Of a stretch of DNA of 64,000 nucleotides, positions 17,795 to 26,370 are shown piece after piece (position 1 is the stretch's first letter; the number at the start of each line of letters is the position of its first letter). The notes beneath the pieces were generated by a model. The model did not search any database, had not been told where the DNA came from, and saw only the letters and a program-made list of their open reading frames with translations. The stretch is taken from assembly GCF_002973595.1 (NCBI RefSeq), contig NZ_PVEO01000004.1, forward strand, positions 62,001-126,000, in the 5' to 3' direction. Source of the stretch: Jejuia pallidilutea. GTDB lineage: Bacteria; Bacteroidota; Bacteroidia; Flavobacteriales; Flavobacteriaceae. A program made the position numbers and the translations under genes.

Positions 17795-20014
17795 GTGAGC
17801 ATTTTAAGATACATACTTACAATTATTTGTTTAGCAATTACAGCTAATACTTTCTCTCAGAATATACCATCTGATGCGGTTATCCCTGTTGAAGAATTAT
17901 CTAAATATCTTAAAGAGGATGTAAAAGCTGAGTTCAATACGAAACATATCTCAACTTCTGCCTTGGCAAAATATTTTAGGGATAAATTCTCTGAACGTTA
18001 TTTCTACGATTGGCAAAATTTTAAGGAACGTTTTAAAATCTACATCTCGGTTTATTCAAGTGCTGAAAAAGAACATGTAGAAAGAGCACTAGACCACATG
18101 GCTAAGTACCCTGCCGACACAAAATGGCAATTGCCTTTTAATTACAAATTCGGAAAACCGGTAGATGCTTATGCGTTGCGCCATTTGGCGCGCCAACACA
18201 AAATGGTAGATATAGCCTTGTATTATCACTACGATAATAAGAATAAGGCCTATTTAAGCTATTTTAAAGAACAGTTACAATCTTTAAATACTGCATTTCA
18301 TACTGGTGATTATGAAAAAATAGAAGATGGTAATGGTGTTTATGAGGCTTTTAGATCTGGATACCGTATTTTAAACTGGTTACAAATACATAATATGTTT
18401 CTTGGTGAAGCAGACTATAATAATACAGATCAGCTTACAACAATAGCCACGTTATTACAGCATGGTGCCCATTTGTATCAGCGCAATCAAGTATTTAAAT
18501 CTGGAAACCACCAAACCAGAGGATTGTCTGCTCTGGCCATGGTTGCTATTTTGTTAAGAGACTTTAAGGATAGTGGCCAGTGGTACACGCATGCTATGGC
18601 TTTATTAGAAGAGCATCTTGCTAAAGAAATAAACAACGATGGATTTCAGTTTGAACGTACTGTACATTACCATATTAGCGATATTGGTAACTATTACTAT
18701 GTATATCAACTGGCAAAAGCAAGTAATTTAAAGGTAAGTGCGTATTGGGAGTCTAAATTAAAATCGTTGTTTACTACGTTAATTAAAATTGCTTATCCCG
18801 ATAAATCTGCACCAGTACTCTCTGATGATACTAATATACCTTGGGCAGAAAAGAACGATATATCTGGAGTATTAACTCTAGGGTATTTGTTATTTGAAGA
18901 CCCAGAAATGGGATACTTTGCCACAGATAAGGTAGCACCAAAAATGTATTGGTATTTAAGTGAATCCCAACTCAAATTGCTTTCAAATATTAAAGAAAAG
19001 AAACCAAGTTATACTTCTTTAAGTTTTCCAACAACAGGATACTATGTTCTGCGCGATGGTTATGGAAAAAATGATAATATGATGATGATTTCCGCAGGGT
19101 TGGATAATTTAAAACCAGACCACCAACATGGCGATATATTAGGTGTTCAAGCCATGGCAAATGGCAATGTTATTCTACCCAATTATCAAGTGCGCTATTA
19201 TCTAAAGGATTTAGAGTTGTTTAAAAATTCACTCACTAAAAATGTAGCATTAGTAGATGATGAGTTACAGGGTAAAGAATATACATCAAACAAAGGTGGT
19301 AGTGGTTTTGGTAAGTTTAAACAATTGCCAAACCCTCAAGTTGTTTCGTGGTTTACAGATAAGGATATAGATGTTTTTATAGGTAAGCACAACGGTTTTA
19401 ATAATATTAATGTAGATTACAGCAGGCAGGTTGTATATTTAAAAAAAGATTTTTGGGTTATAAAAGATAACTTTAAATCTAAAACACCTCACACATACAA
19501 ACAAGTATGGCAAGGACATTATACAGAAACACATGCGCCAAATCTACTGCGGGCTACTTTTGCTAACGGTGCAGGTTTAGATATTTACCAATTAAAAAAG
19601 GTAGATAAGGTGACGCGAAACGGCACTAGGGGAAAGGAATGGGCAATAGTTTCTAAAAACGCAAATACAGATTTTAGTTTTATTACACTTTTATTTCCGT
19701 TTGAAGCATTTGATAAGCGCATTGATGAGAACAACCCAAATGATAATTTAAAGGGTTGGACTATAACAAATAATGAGGTTTTAAAACTATCTAAACAAAA
19801 TACTAGTATTTATTTTTCAACATCTAATTTAAAAATTGATGATAATACAATAGCTTTTTCCAGCGAAGTAGATGTGCTTGTTAACCTTAATAAAACAAAT
19901 ACTGTTGTAAGGTTGTTAAGTGAAAATAAAGTGTCTGGAACAATTTTAAACAATAATAGCAAAAAACCATTTCAGTTAAGCCCTGGAAATACAATTAAAC
20001 TAGAAAAAAAATAA
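17795..20014 (+). CDS. Heparinase II/III-fold polysaccharide lyase, probable alginate lyase (PL39- or PL17-like)
   Basis: A 739-aa secreted lyase with a GTG start 10 bp after the PL6 stop and a signal peptide ending near TANTFSQ22. Residues about 70-400 are an alpha-helical toroid with GNHQTRGLSA (N238, H239) and the Tyr-rich VHYHISDIGNYYYVY, both typical of active-site segments in heparinase-fold lyases. Residues about 410-739 are an antiparallel beta-sandwich of the Heparinase_II_III type, with DHQHGDILGVQAMANG carrying candidate catalytic histidines. It differs clearly from the PL17 gene that follows. Its position between PL6 and PL17 supports alginate as substrate. PL39 is my best guess, not a certainty. 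Confidence 0.75.
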   Translation: MSILRYILTIICLAITANTFSQNIPSDAVIPVEELSKYLKEDVKAEFNTKHISTSALAKYFRDKFSERYFYDWQNFKERFKIYISVYSSAEKEHVERALDHMAKYPADTKWQLPFNYKFGKPVDAYALRHLARQHKMVDIALYYHYDNKNKAYLSYFKEQLQSLNTAFHTGDYEKIEDGNGVYEAFRSGYRILNWLQIHNMFLGEADYNNTDQLTTIATLLQHGAHLYQRNQVFKSGNHQTRGLSALAMVAILLRDFKDSGQWYTHAMALLEEHLAKEINNDGFQFERTVHYHISDIGNYYYVYQLAKASNLKVSAYWESKLKSLFTTLIKIAYPDKSAPVLSDDTNIPWAEKNDISGVLTLGYLLFEDPEMGYFATDKVAPKMYWYLSESQLKLLSNIKEKKPSYTSLSFPTTGYYVLRDGYGKNDNMMMISAGLDNLKPDHQHGDILGVQAMANGNVILPNYQVRYYLKDLELFKNSLTKNVALVDDELQGKEYTSNKGGSGFGKFKQLPNPQVVSWFTDKDIDVFIGKHNGFNNINVDYSRQVVYLKKDFWVIKDNFKSKTPHTYKQVWQGHYTETHAPNLLRATFANGAGLDIYQLKKVDKVTRNGTRGKEWAIVSKNANTDFSFITLLFPFEAFDKRIDENNPNDNLKGWTITNNEVLKLSKQNTSIYFSTSNLKIDDNTIAFSSEVDVLVNLNKTNTVVRLLSENKVSGTILNNNSKKPFQLSPGNTIKLEKK

Positions 20015-20015
20015 T

Positions 20016-22283
20016 ATGAAACCATATGTATATCTTTTGTGTGTTGCCTTAGTTACAATCGTGTCTTGTAACGATGGTAGTGATTCTAAATCCAACGAAA
20101 ATCAATCAGAATCAGCACACCCAAGTTTAATCTTAACCCAACAAGGTGTTAAGGATATTAAGGCAAATTTGGGCAGTATTCCCATATTTGATGAAACCTT
20201 GGCCGCAACAAAAAAAGAGATTGATGCTGAAATAAAAGCGGGTTTTGATGTACCAACACCAAAAGATTACTCTGGAGGCTATACGCACGCTACACATAAA
20301 AAGAACTATAGTTTAATGCAAAAAGCAGGTGTGCTATATCAAATCCTAGATGATGAAACGTATGCTAAATTTGTAAAAGATATGCTCTTTTCTTATGCTG
20401 AACAGTATCCAACATGGCCTGCGCATCCAAAAACGAGATCTTATGCCAGAGGCAAACTGTTTTGGCAATGTTTAAACGATTCTAATTGGTTGGTCTATAC
20501 CAGTCAAGCTTACGATTGTATCTATAACTATTTAACACAGGAAGAACGAGAGACCCTAGAAACAGAATTATTTAAGCCTTTTGCGAATTATATTTCAAAA
20601 GAAAATCCACAATTTTTTAACAGGGTTCATAATCACAGTACCTGGGGGAATGTAGCCGTAGGAATGATAGCTTTGGCTATGGATGATGATAGCCTTTTAC
20701 AGGCGGCACTTTATGGATTAAAAGACATAAAACTCGCTAAGGATATGAAAGATAATGATGGTGGCTATATAAATCCTGAAGATGGTAAAATAGGGTTCTT
20801 CGCAAACCTTGATGAGCCATTTTCCCCTGATGGATATTACACCGAAGGGCCTTATTACCAGCGCTATGCCATGTACCCGTTTTTAATATTTGCACAAGCA
20901 TTAGAAAATAAAAAACCAGAATTAAAAATACTGGAGTATAAAGATGGAGTGCTACTTAAGGGGGTTAACGCCTTATTGAATTTAACCGATGCCGATGGAG
21001 ATTTTTTCTTGCTTAACGATTCACAAAAAGGAATGTCTTACTACAATAGCTCGTTGGTATCAGCAGTAAATATAGCATATCACTTTGGAGGGAACAATCC
21101 AGAATTATTGAGTATTGCCCAAAAACAAGGTGAAGTAACATTAGATGATGCTGGTTTAGCAGTGGCACTAGGAATTCAACAAGGGAAGGCTAAACCTTTT
21201 AATAAAAAATCTATAGAATTATCAGACGGACCAAATGGAAATCAAGGCGGTGTAGGTATTTTGCGTAGTGCACCAATGGAGTTGGTGTTTAAATACACAG
21301 CGCACGGATTGAGCCATGGACACTACGATAAATTATCTTACGCATTATTTGAAGATGGTAACGAAGTTGTACAAGATTATGGGATGAGCCGTTTCGTAAA
21401 CATTGAACAAAAAGGAGGTGGAAATTACTTAAAGGAAAACACTACATGGGCAAAACAAACCATTTCGCATAACACTATCGTTCAAAACGAAACATCGCAA
21501 TTTCAAGGAAAATACGATATAGGTAGTAAACACCATTCAAACGGATATATTTTTAGTGTAGCGCAAGACAATGTGCAAGTAGCAAGTGCCAAAGAAGAAA
21601 ATGCATACCCTGGCACAAAATTGCACCGAACTATGGTAATTATTAAAGATAGCGATTATAATAACCCTTACATTCTAGATATTATGCGAGTGCAATCCAA
21701 AAGCTCAAATCAATACGATTTACCTTTTTATTATCTAGGGCATATTATGCAAACTAATTTTGAGTATGATAAATTAAAAACGCCGCAAATATTGGGAACA
21801 TCAGATGGTTATCAACACCTATACAAAGAGGCTATCGCTACAGCAAACGGGAAACATATTAAATTAAATTGGTTGTTAAACAACACCTTTTATACGTATT
21901 CTGCGGTAACTTCCAATAACGATGAAATTATCTTAGCACGCATAGGCGCAAACGACCCGGAATACAATTTGCGACAAGAACCCGCTTTAATTTTACGCAA
22001 AAAGAATACTAAAGATGCTGTATTCGCTTCTATTATAGAATCGCACGGTACTTATACACCAGTTTCTGAGATGGCTTTGAATGCCTACAGTAATATTAAA
22101 AATATAGAGGTTGTGTATGATACTAGTGCATATACAGCTGTTAAAATAGAAACAAAAAACAATACAACAAGAGTCTTTATCATTTCAAACGAAAATAATG
22201 ATAAAGAGGCTCAACATTCATTAAATATAAACAACAAAACGTACACCTGGAAAGGGAGCTACGTATTAACAGAAATCAATTAA
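20016..22283 (+). CDS. PL17 oligoalginate lyase lipoprotein
   Basis: Exo-type lyase that releases unsaturated monouronate (DEH precursor) from alginate oligomers in the periplasm. The signal peptide has lipobox TIVSC18. The helical barrel includes VHNHSTWGN with N206 and H207, and SPDGYYTEGPYYQRYAMYPF (about 270-289), matching the Asn/His and Tyr catalytic segments of Alg17C. The beta-sandwich carries the third element HGLSHGHYDKLSYALFEDG (H430, H434, H436). The 755-aa length is normal for PL17. It starts 2 bp after the previous lyase and is followed 11 bp later by KdgF, which takes its product. Confidence 0.92.
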   Translation: MKPYVYLLCVALVTIVSCNDGSDSKSNENQSESAHPSLILTQQGVKDIKANLGSIPIFDETLAATKKEIDAEIKAGFDVPTPKDYSGGYTHATHKKNYSLMQKAGVLYQILDDETYAKFVKDMLFSYAEQYPTWPAHPKTRSYARGKLFWQCLNDSNWLVYTSQAYDCIYNYLTQEERETLETELFKPFANYISKENPQFFNRVHNHSTWGNVAVGMIALAMDDDSLLQAALYGLKDIKLAKDMKDNDGGYINPEDGKIGFFANLDEPFSPDGYYTEGPYYQRYAMYPFLIFAQALENKKPELKILEYKDGVLLKGVNALLNLTDADGDFFLLNDSQKGMSYYNSSLVSAVNIAYHFGGNNPELLSIAQKQGEVTLDDAGLAVALGIQQGKAKPFNKKSIELSDGPNGNQGGVGILRSAPMELVFKYTAHGLSHGHYDKLSYALFEDGNEVVQDYGMSRFVNIEQKGGGNYLKENTTWAKQTISHNTIVQNETSQFQGKYDIGSKHHSNGYIFSVAQDNVQVASAKEENAYPGTKLHRTMVIIKDSDYNNPYILDIMRVQSKSSNQYDLPFYYLGHIMQTNFEYDKLKTPQILGTSDGYQHLYKEAIATANGKHIKLNWLLNNTFYTYSAVTSNNDEIILARIGANDPEYNLRQEPALILRKKNTKDAVFASIIESHGTYTPVSEMALNAYSNIKNIEVVYDTSAYTAVKIETKNNTTRVFIISNENNDKEAQHSLNINNKTYTWKGSYVLTEIN

Positions 22284-22293
22284 ATTAAAAATT

Positions 22294-22668
22294 ATGGAAA
22301 GATTTAGCGAAAAGTACATCATCACAAAAGACATGGAATGGGAAAATCTAGGAGGCGGTGTATCTAGAAAGTTCTTAGGTTACGATAACCAAATTATGAT
22401 GGTAAGAGTAAAGTTTGATAAAGGCGCTTTAGGTGCTCCACATCAACATTTTCATACACAAGCTACCTTTTGTGTTTCAGGTAAATTTGAATTTGAAATA
22501 GATGGTGTTAAGCAAATTGTAGAAGCAGGAGATGGCGTTTATATAGCTCCTAATTTATTGCATAGCGCTGTGTGTTTAGAAGAAGGAGAACTTATTGATA
22601 CATTTAGCCCTGTAAGAGAAGACTTCTTAACTGGTGAAGGACCGTCTTATTTTGGAGATAAAAAGTAA
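22294..22668 (+). CDS. kdgF: KdgF-type cupin, converts unsaturated uronate to DEH
   Basis: Small single-domain cupin (124 aa) that catalyses linearisation of 4,5-unsaturated monouronates to 4-deoxy-L-erythro-5-hexoseulose uronate. Metal ligands are consistent with H50, H52 and Q56 in PHQHFHTQATF and H90 in PNLLHSAV. No signal peptide is visible. It is the last gene of the PL6 operon, directly after the exolyase that makes its substrate. Confidence 0.9.
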   Translation: MERFSEKYIITKDMEWENLGGGVSRKFLGYDNQIMMVRVKFDKGALGAPHQHFHTQATFCVSGKFEFEIDGVKQIVEAGDGVYIAPNLLHSAVCLEEGELIDTFSPVREDFLTGEGPSYFGDKK

Positions 22669-22758
22669 TAAGTAAGAATATACTAACTTACTTAAAAGGC
22701 ATTTTCTGGATTTAAATGTTAAAATTCAATTATATTTTTTTGTAACAAAAATTTAACA

Positions 22759-22766
22759 TATATTTG
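22759..22766 (+). promoter_or_regulatory. Bacteroidota-type promoter -7 box (TATATTTG)
   Basis: TATATTTG fits the TAnnTTTG consensus, with an upstream TTTG at 22739-22742 (16-bp spacer). Its last two bases are the first two bases of the operator at 22765, so a bound regulator would cover the promoter. Confidence 0.65.
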
Positions 22767-22787
22767 GTTAACCAGATTGGTAAACCA
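22765..22787. promoter_or_regulatory. Tandem TGGTNNACCA operator upstream of alginate SusC
   Basis: TGGTTAACCA (22765-22774) and TGGTAAACCA (22778-22787), 13 bp centre to centre, as in the other arrays. It overlaps the promoter box by two bases, suggesting repression relieved by a uronate-derived inducer. Confidence 0.82.
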
Positions 22788-22910
22788 GTTTTCAAAATGC
22801 AATTTTGGGGTAAAATAGTACAAAAAGCCAGTACTTATTATGATGCCAAGTTTAATATTCTAAATATTGTTTTTTGAAAATATTTTCAAACCAAACAATT
22901 AAAATTAATA

Positions 22911-22982
22911 ATGATTATGAAATTAAAACTTAAAAAAAGAGGCAAACGTTTAACCTTATTTAACTGGCTTACTTCTTTTTAA
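22911..22982 (+). CDS. Possible leader peptide upstream of SusC (23 aa)
   Basis: An open frame of ATG, 22 more codons and TAA in the long leader of the alginate SusC gene. The peptide is strongly basic in its first half (KLKLKKRGKR) and hydrophobic at the end (LFNWLTSF). Its stop codon falls inside a perfect A/T-rich hairpin at 22971-22989. It could be a regulatory leader peptide or chance. No homology evidence is available to me. Confidence 0.3.
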   Translation: MIMKLKLKKRGKRLTLFNWLTSF

Positions 22983-22989
22983 AAGAAGT
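22971..22989 (+). promoter_or_regulatory. Hairpin in SusC leader
   Basis: ACTTCTTTT and AAAAGAAGT form a near-perfect palindrome around a central T. It overlaps the stop codon of the possible leader peptide and lies 144 bp before the SusC start. No U-run follows. Confidence 0.4.
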
Positions 22990-23133
22990 GAATATTAAAT
23001 ATAATATTGCTAATACTAAACATGTAATTACTCTATATAAACTAGTGTTATTTGTAGTGTTTTGATTAAGTAGTATTTTAATTAGTATTTAAAAAAACAA
23101 AAACTAAACATTTTAAACATAAACAGTTTAATT

Positions 23134-26100
23134 ATGAATTTAAAAACTAAGCTAATTTTAGCTATTATTTTAATGTTGGGCATTAGTATAAATGCCCAAA
23201 ATGAAAAAACAATTAAAGGAGTTGTTGTTTCAGTCGCTGATAATTTTCCAATTCCGGGAGTTAATGTGATTGTAGTAGGAACTACCAATGGTACAACAAC
23301 AGACTTTGATGGAAATTATGAAATTAAAGCAAAAAGTGGAGATGTTCTACAATTCTCGTACGTTGGTTATACCACTAAAACCGTTATTGTAGCAGAGCAA
23401 TCAACAATTGATGTTTCTTTATCGGAAGATATAGCGCAACTTGATGAGGTTGTTATTATTGGTTACGGTGATCAAAAAGAAAAAACTGTAACTAGTGCAT
23501 TGACCAAAGTGTCCGGAGATGATTTACAAGACGTTGCCGTATCTCGTGTAGAAGATGCACTTCGAGGTAGAGTGGCAGGTTTAAGAATACAAACGGTAGC
23601 TTCAGAAGCAGGTGGTGACCCAAAAATTACATTAAGGGGGCCAGGTTCTATCACAGGATCATCATCGCCTTTAATTGTTGTTGATGGGCTTGTTTTAGGT
23701 AATGATGCCGATATTTTAGCAACTATTGACAACAACAATATTGAATCTATAAGTGTTTTAAAAGATGCATCATCTGTAGCAATATATGGTTCTCGTGGTG
23801 CTAATGGTGTAATTTTAGTTACGCTAAAGAAGGGTGTAGTTGGTAAAACACAATTTTCTTATAACACATTTACGGGTTACAGATACTCTAACAAGAATGA
23901 TAACTTTAATACTTCAATCTCAGATGAAAGAATGAGATTAAATGGTTTACAAAGTCAAGTAGATGCAATTTCTGTTGATAGTCCAAATTATTCTAGAATA
24001 ATAGGAGATTATAATACCGCTTATGCAGAACTTGAAGCTATGGATTTTATTGCCTCGTTAGGAGATGGCTGGAAAAACTTGCAAGACGAGATTTTTATTG
24101 GAGGTACGGTAAAAAGTCATTCCCTAGCAGGAAGAGGAGGAACCGAACTAACCAGCTATAGCGCATCTTTAGGTTTTCTTGAAGATGAAGGTATTGCTTT
24201 AAAAGATAATTTCCAGAAATATAATGCCAGAATAAAGGTTGATAGCAAGTCTAAAAACAAAAAAATTAGATTTGGAACAACTTTACGTGTTAACTATAAT
24301 GATCAAGATAGATTACCAGCAAGATTTACTGATCCAATAAGACAATATGGGCATTTACCGCTATACTTAAATGAGGAACACTTAAAATATGTTACTAATT
24401 TCTCAAGAGATGTAGGTGTTTCTACTGATGCAGGTAAGCTATTTGAAAACCTTGAAGAAGGCAGCTACGGCTTCTCAAGAGCTTTTGATCATGTTTTCAC
24501 GGTAGACCCTAATAATCCAAGATCTATCGCTAGAGATCCTAATACAGGCCTTCCTTTAGTTAGCCCTTTAACCTCAGGTGGGTTAACCTTGTCAACTACT
24601 AAAAACGTACACCCTTTAGTGCACTTTTTAGAAAGGTCTAGAACTAAAAAGCAGTTAAACTTAAATACATCTGCTTACATCGATTTTGAATTGGCTAAAG
24701 GTCTTAACTTTAGACAAACTATTTCTGGTGTGTTTAGACATAACAAAACTAACGAAGCCGATTATTTATACGGACAGGAAAACAGAGACCAAGAGTCTTA
24801 CCGATTAGAAAGGAGAGACGAGTTAAATCAATACGCGTTTGAATCACTTCTTAAGTACAAGAAAAATTTTGGAAAACATAATTTTAACACAGTACTAGGT
24901 TTTGAATACACAAGAAGGGATTTTTACAGACAAGAATCTGAAGCTGTAGGTTATACAGACGATTTTAACAATAACATTGCCATCGCAGATGGAGGTACAA
25001 CATATACTGATAATGGTACGGATAAGTTGGTATCGTACTTTGGTAGAATAGATTATAATTATAACGAAAAGTATCTATTACAAGTATCTGCTCGTACTGA
25101 TGGTAGTACAAGGTTTGGTTCTAATACAAGATTTGGGTTTTTCCCAGCAGCATCTGCAGGCTGGGTAATGTCTAACGAAGATTTTTTATCGTCAAGTGAT
25201 ATTGTAACTTTCTTAAAATTAAGAGCCAGTTATGGTATTTCAGGTTCTAATGAAATTTCAAATAACATATTCGAATCGCTTTACAGATTCGAAGAAACAT
25301 TCAGTACAATTGGATACAACGGGCAAACAGGAGTTAAGGGCGTAACGTTAGCCAATCAAAATTTAGGCTGGGAAAAATTAATAGAATTTAACCCTGGTAT
25401 AGATGTTACATTTGGTAGAGGACTTATAGATTTAAGTTTAGATTATTATGTAAGAACAAGTGAAGATTTAATCCTTTTCGCTCCAATAGCTGCTACATAT
25501 GGTGCAGATAACTGGTTGCAAAATATAGGAGAGGTTAAGAACGAAGGTGTTGAAATAGATTTAAGCTCTAGAATTATAAGCAACGAAAACTTTAGCTGGC
25601 TTGCTTCTGGTAATTTTTCACTAAACAGAAACGAAGTGGTAAGTTTAGGTAACAACGAGCAAATTATTTCTAGAATCGATCAAGATACAAGGCCTACCGA
25701 ATTTATAGCAAAAGTAGGGCAGCCTATAACGTCTTTCTACGGTTGGGTTTACGATAGGGAAATTCCGTTAGAGTGGGTGGATAATCCATTCAATAGATTT
25801 AACAATGATTATGCTGATGTATATGTAAAGGATTTAAATAACGATGGAATTATAGACGACGAAGATAGAACAGAGCTAGGTAGTCCTTATCCAGATTTTA
25901 CTTGGGGATTCAATTCAGATTTCCGTTACCGCGATTTCGATTTTGCTTTTCAATGGCAAGGGTCTCACGGCGCAGAAGTAAGGGTGGCAGATTTAGACCA
26001 ATTGTATTATGCTAGTGAATCGGCTGTAAACGAGGTTTCTAATTTCCCTGATAGAGATTTAACAGTACATAGAAGATTTACTAACGACCATATACAAGAT

Positions 26101-26364
26101 GCTTCATTTATAGCATTAAGAAATTTAACTTTAGGTTATACATTACCAGAGTCTTTTACATCTAAATATAATTTTGATAGACTAAGATTCTATATAACAG
26201 GTGAGAATTTATTGTTCTTTACCGCTAAAGGTTACGAAGGATTTAACCCAGAAGCACAAGGGCAAACATCTAGTAATGCTAATACAGCATTAACATCGGG
26301 CTACCAAAGAGGTGATGGTCCAGTGGTTAGAACTATTTCAGCAGGGATTAACTTTCAATTTTAA
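23134..26364 (+). CDS. susC: SusC-like TonB-dependent outer-membrane receptor (alginate)
   Basis: Imports alginate oligosaccharides through the outer membrane with its SusD partner. A signal peptide ends near SINAQ22. Residues about 27-100 are the carboxypeptidase-regulatory-like extension (IKGVVVSVADNFPIPGVNV, DFDGNYEI, VLQFSYVGY). The plug follows (LRGRVAGLRI, LRGPGSITGSSSPLIVVDG, SVLKDASSVAIYGSRGANGV), then the beta-barrel to the C-terminal phenylalanine (AGINFQF). The 1076-aa length is normal. SusD starts 7 bp later. Expression should depend on the operator at 22765. Confidence 0.95.
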   Translation: MNLKTKLILAIILMLGISINAQNEKTIKGVVVSVADNFPIPGVNVIVVGTTNGTTTDFDGNYEIKAKSGDVLQFSYVGYTTKTVIVAEQSTIDVSLSEDIAQLDEVVIIGYGDQKEKTVTSALTKVSGDDLQDVAVSRVEDALRGRVAGLRIQTVASEAGGDPKITLRGPGSITGSSSPLIVVDGLVLGNDADILATIDNNNIESISVLKDASSVAIYGSRGANGVILVTLKKGVVGKTQFSYNTFTGYRYSNKNDNFNTSISDERMRLNGLQSQVDAISVDSPNYSRIIGDYNTAYAELEAMDFIASLGDGWKNLQDEIFIGGTVKSHSLAGRGGTELTSYSASLGFLEDEGIALKDNFQKYNARIKVDSKSKNKKIRFGTTLRVNYNDQDRLPARFTDPIRQYGHLPLYLNEEHLKYVTNFSRDVGVSTDAGKLFENLEEGSYGFSRAFDHVFTVDPNNPRSIARDPNTGLPLVSPLTSGGLTLSTTKNVHPLVHFLERSRTKKQLNLNTSAYIDFELAKGLNFRQTISGVFRHNKTNEADYLYGQENRDQESYRLERRDELNQYAFESLLKYKKNFGKHNFNTVLGFEYTRRDFYRQESEAVGYTDDFNNNIAIADGGTTYTDNGTDKLVSYFGRIDYNYNEKYLLQVSARTDGSTRFGSNTRFGFFPAASAGWVMSNEDFLSSSDIVTFLKLRASYGISGSNEISNNIFESLYRFEETFSTIGYNGQTGVKGVTLANQNLGWEKLIEFNPGIDVTFGRGLIDLSLDYYVRTSEDLILFAPIAATYGADNWLQNIGEVKNEGVEIDLSSRIISNENFSWLASGNFSLNRNEVVSLGNNEQIISRIDQDTRPTEFIAKVGQPITSFYGWVYDREIPLEWVDNPFNRFNNDYADVYVKDLNNDGIIDDEDRTELGSPYPDFTWGFNSDFRYRDFDFAFQWQGSHGAEVRVADLDQLYYASESAVNEVSNFPDRDLTVHRRFTNDHIQDASFIALRNLTLGYTLPESFTSKYNFDRLRFYITGENLLFFTAKGYEGFNPEAQGQTSSNANTALTSGYQRGDGPVVRTISAGINFQF

Positions 26365-26370
26365 TTAGTT

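Larger units (their letters stand above)
22669..23133. other. 465-bp intergenic region: operator, promoter and long leader of alginate SusC
   Basis: After kdgF a weak inverted repeat (TAAGTAAG with CTTACTTA, about 22671-22694) may end the upstream operon. Then come a TATATTTG -7 box with a tandem operator at 22759-22787, a pair of GTAC elements 13 bp apart at 22818-22834, a 23-codon basic open frame at 22911-22982 and a hairpin at 22971-22989. About 370 nt separate the inferred promoter from the SusC start. Confidence 0.65.

Noticed and set aside
22818-22834. Possible copy of the GTAC-type motif upstream of alginate SusC
   Set aside because: The two GTAC elements are 13 bp apart and the minus-strand match GTACTATTTTACCCC needs a deletion to fit, so I do not count it as a member.
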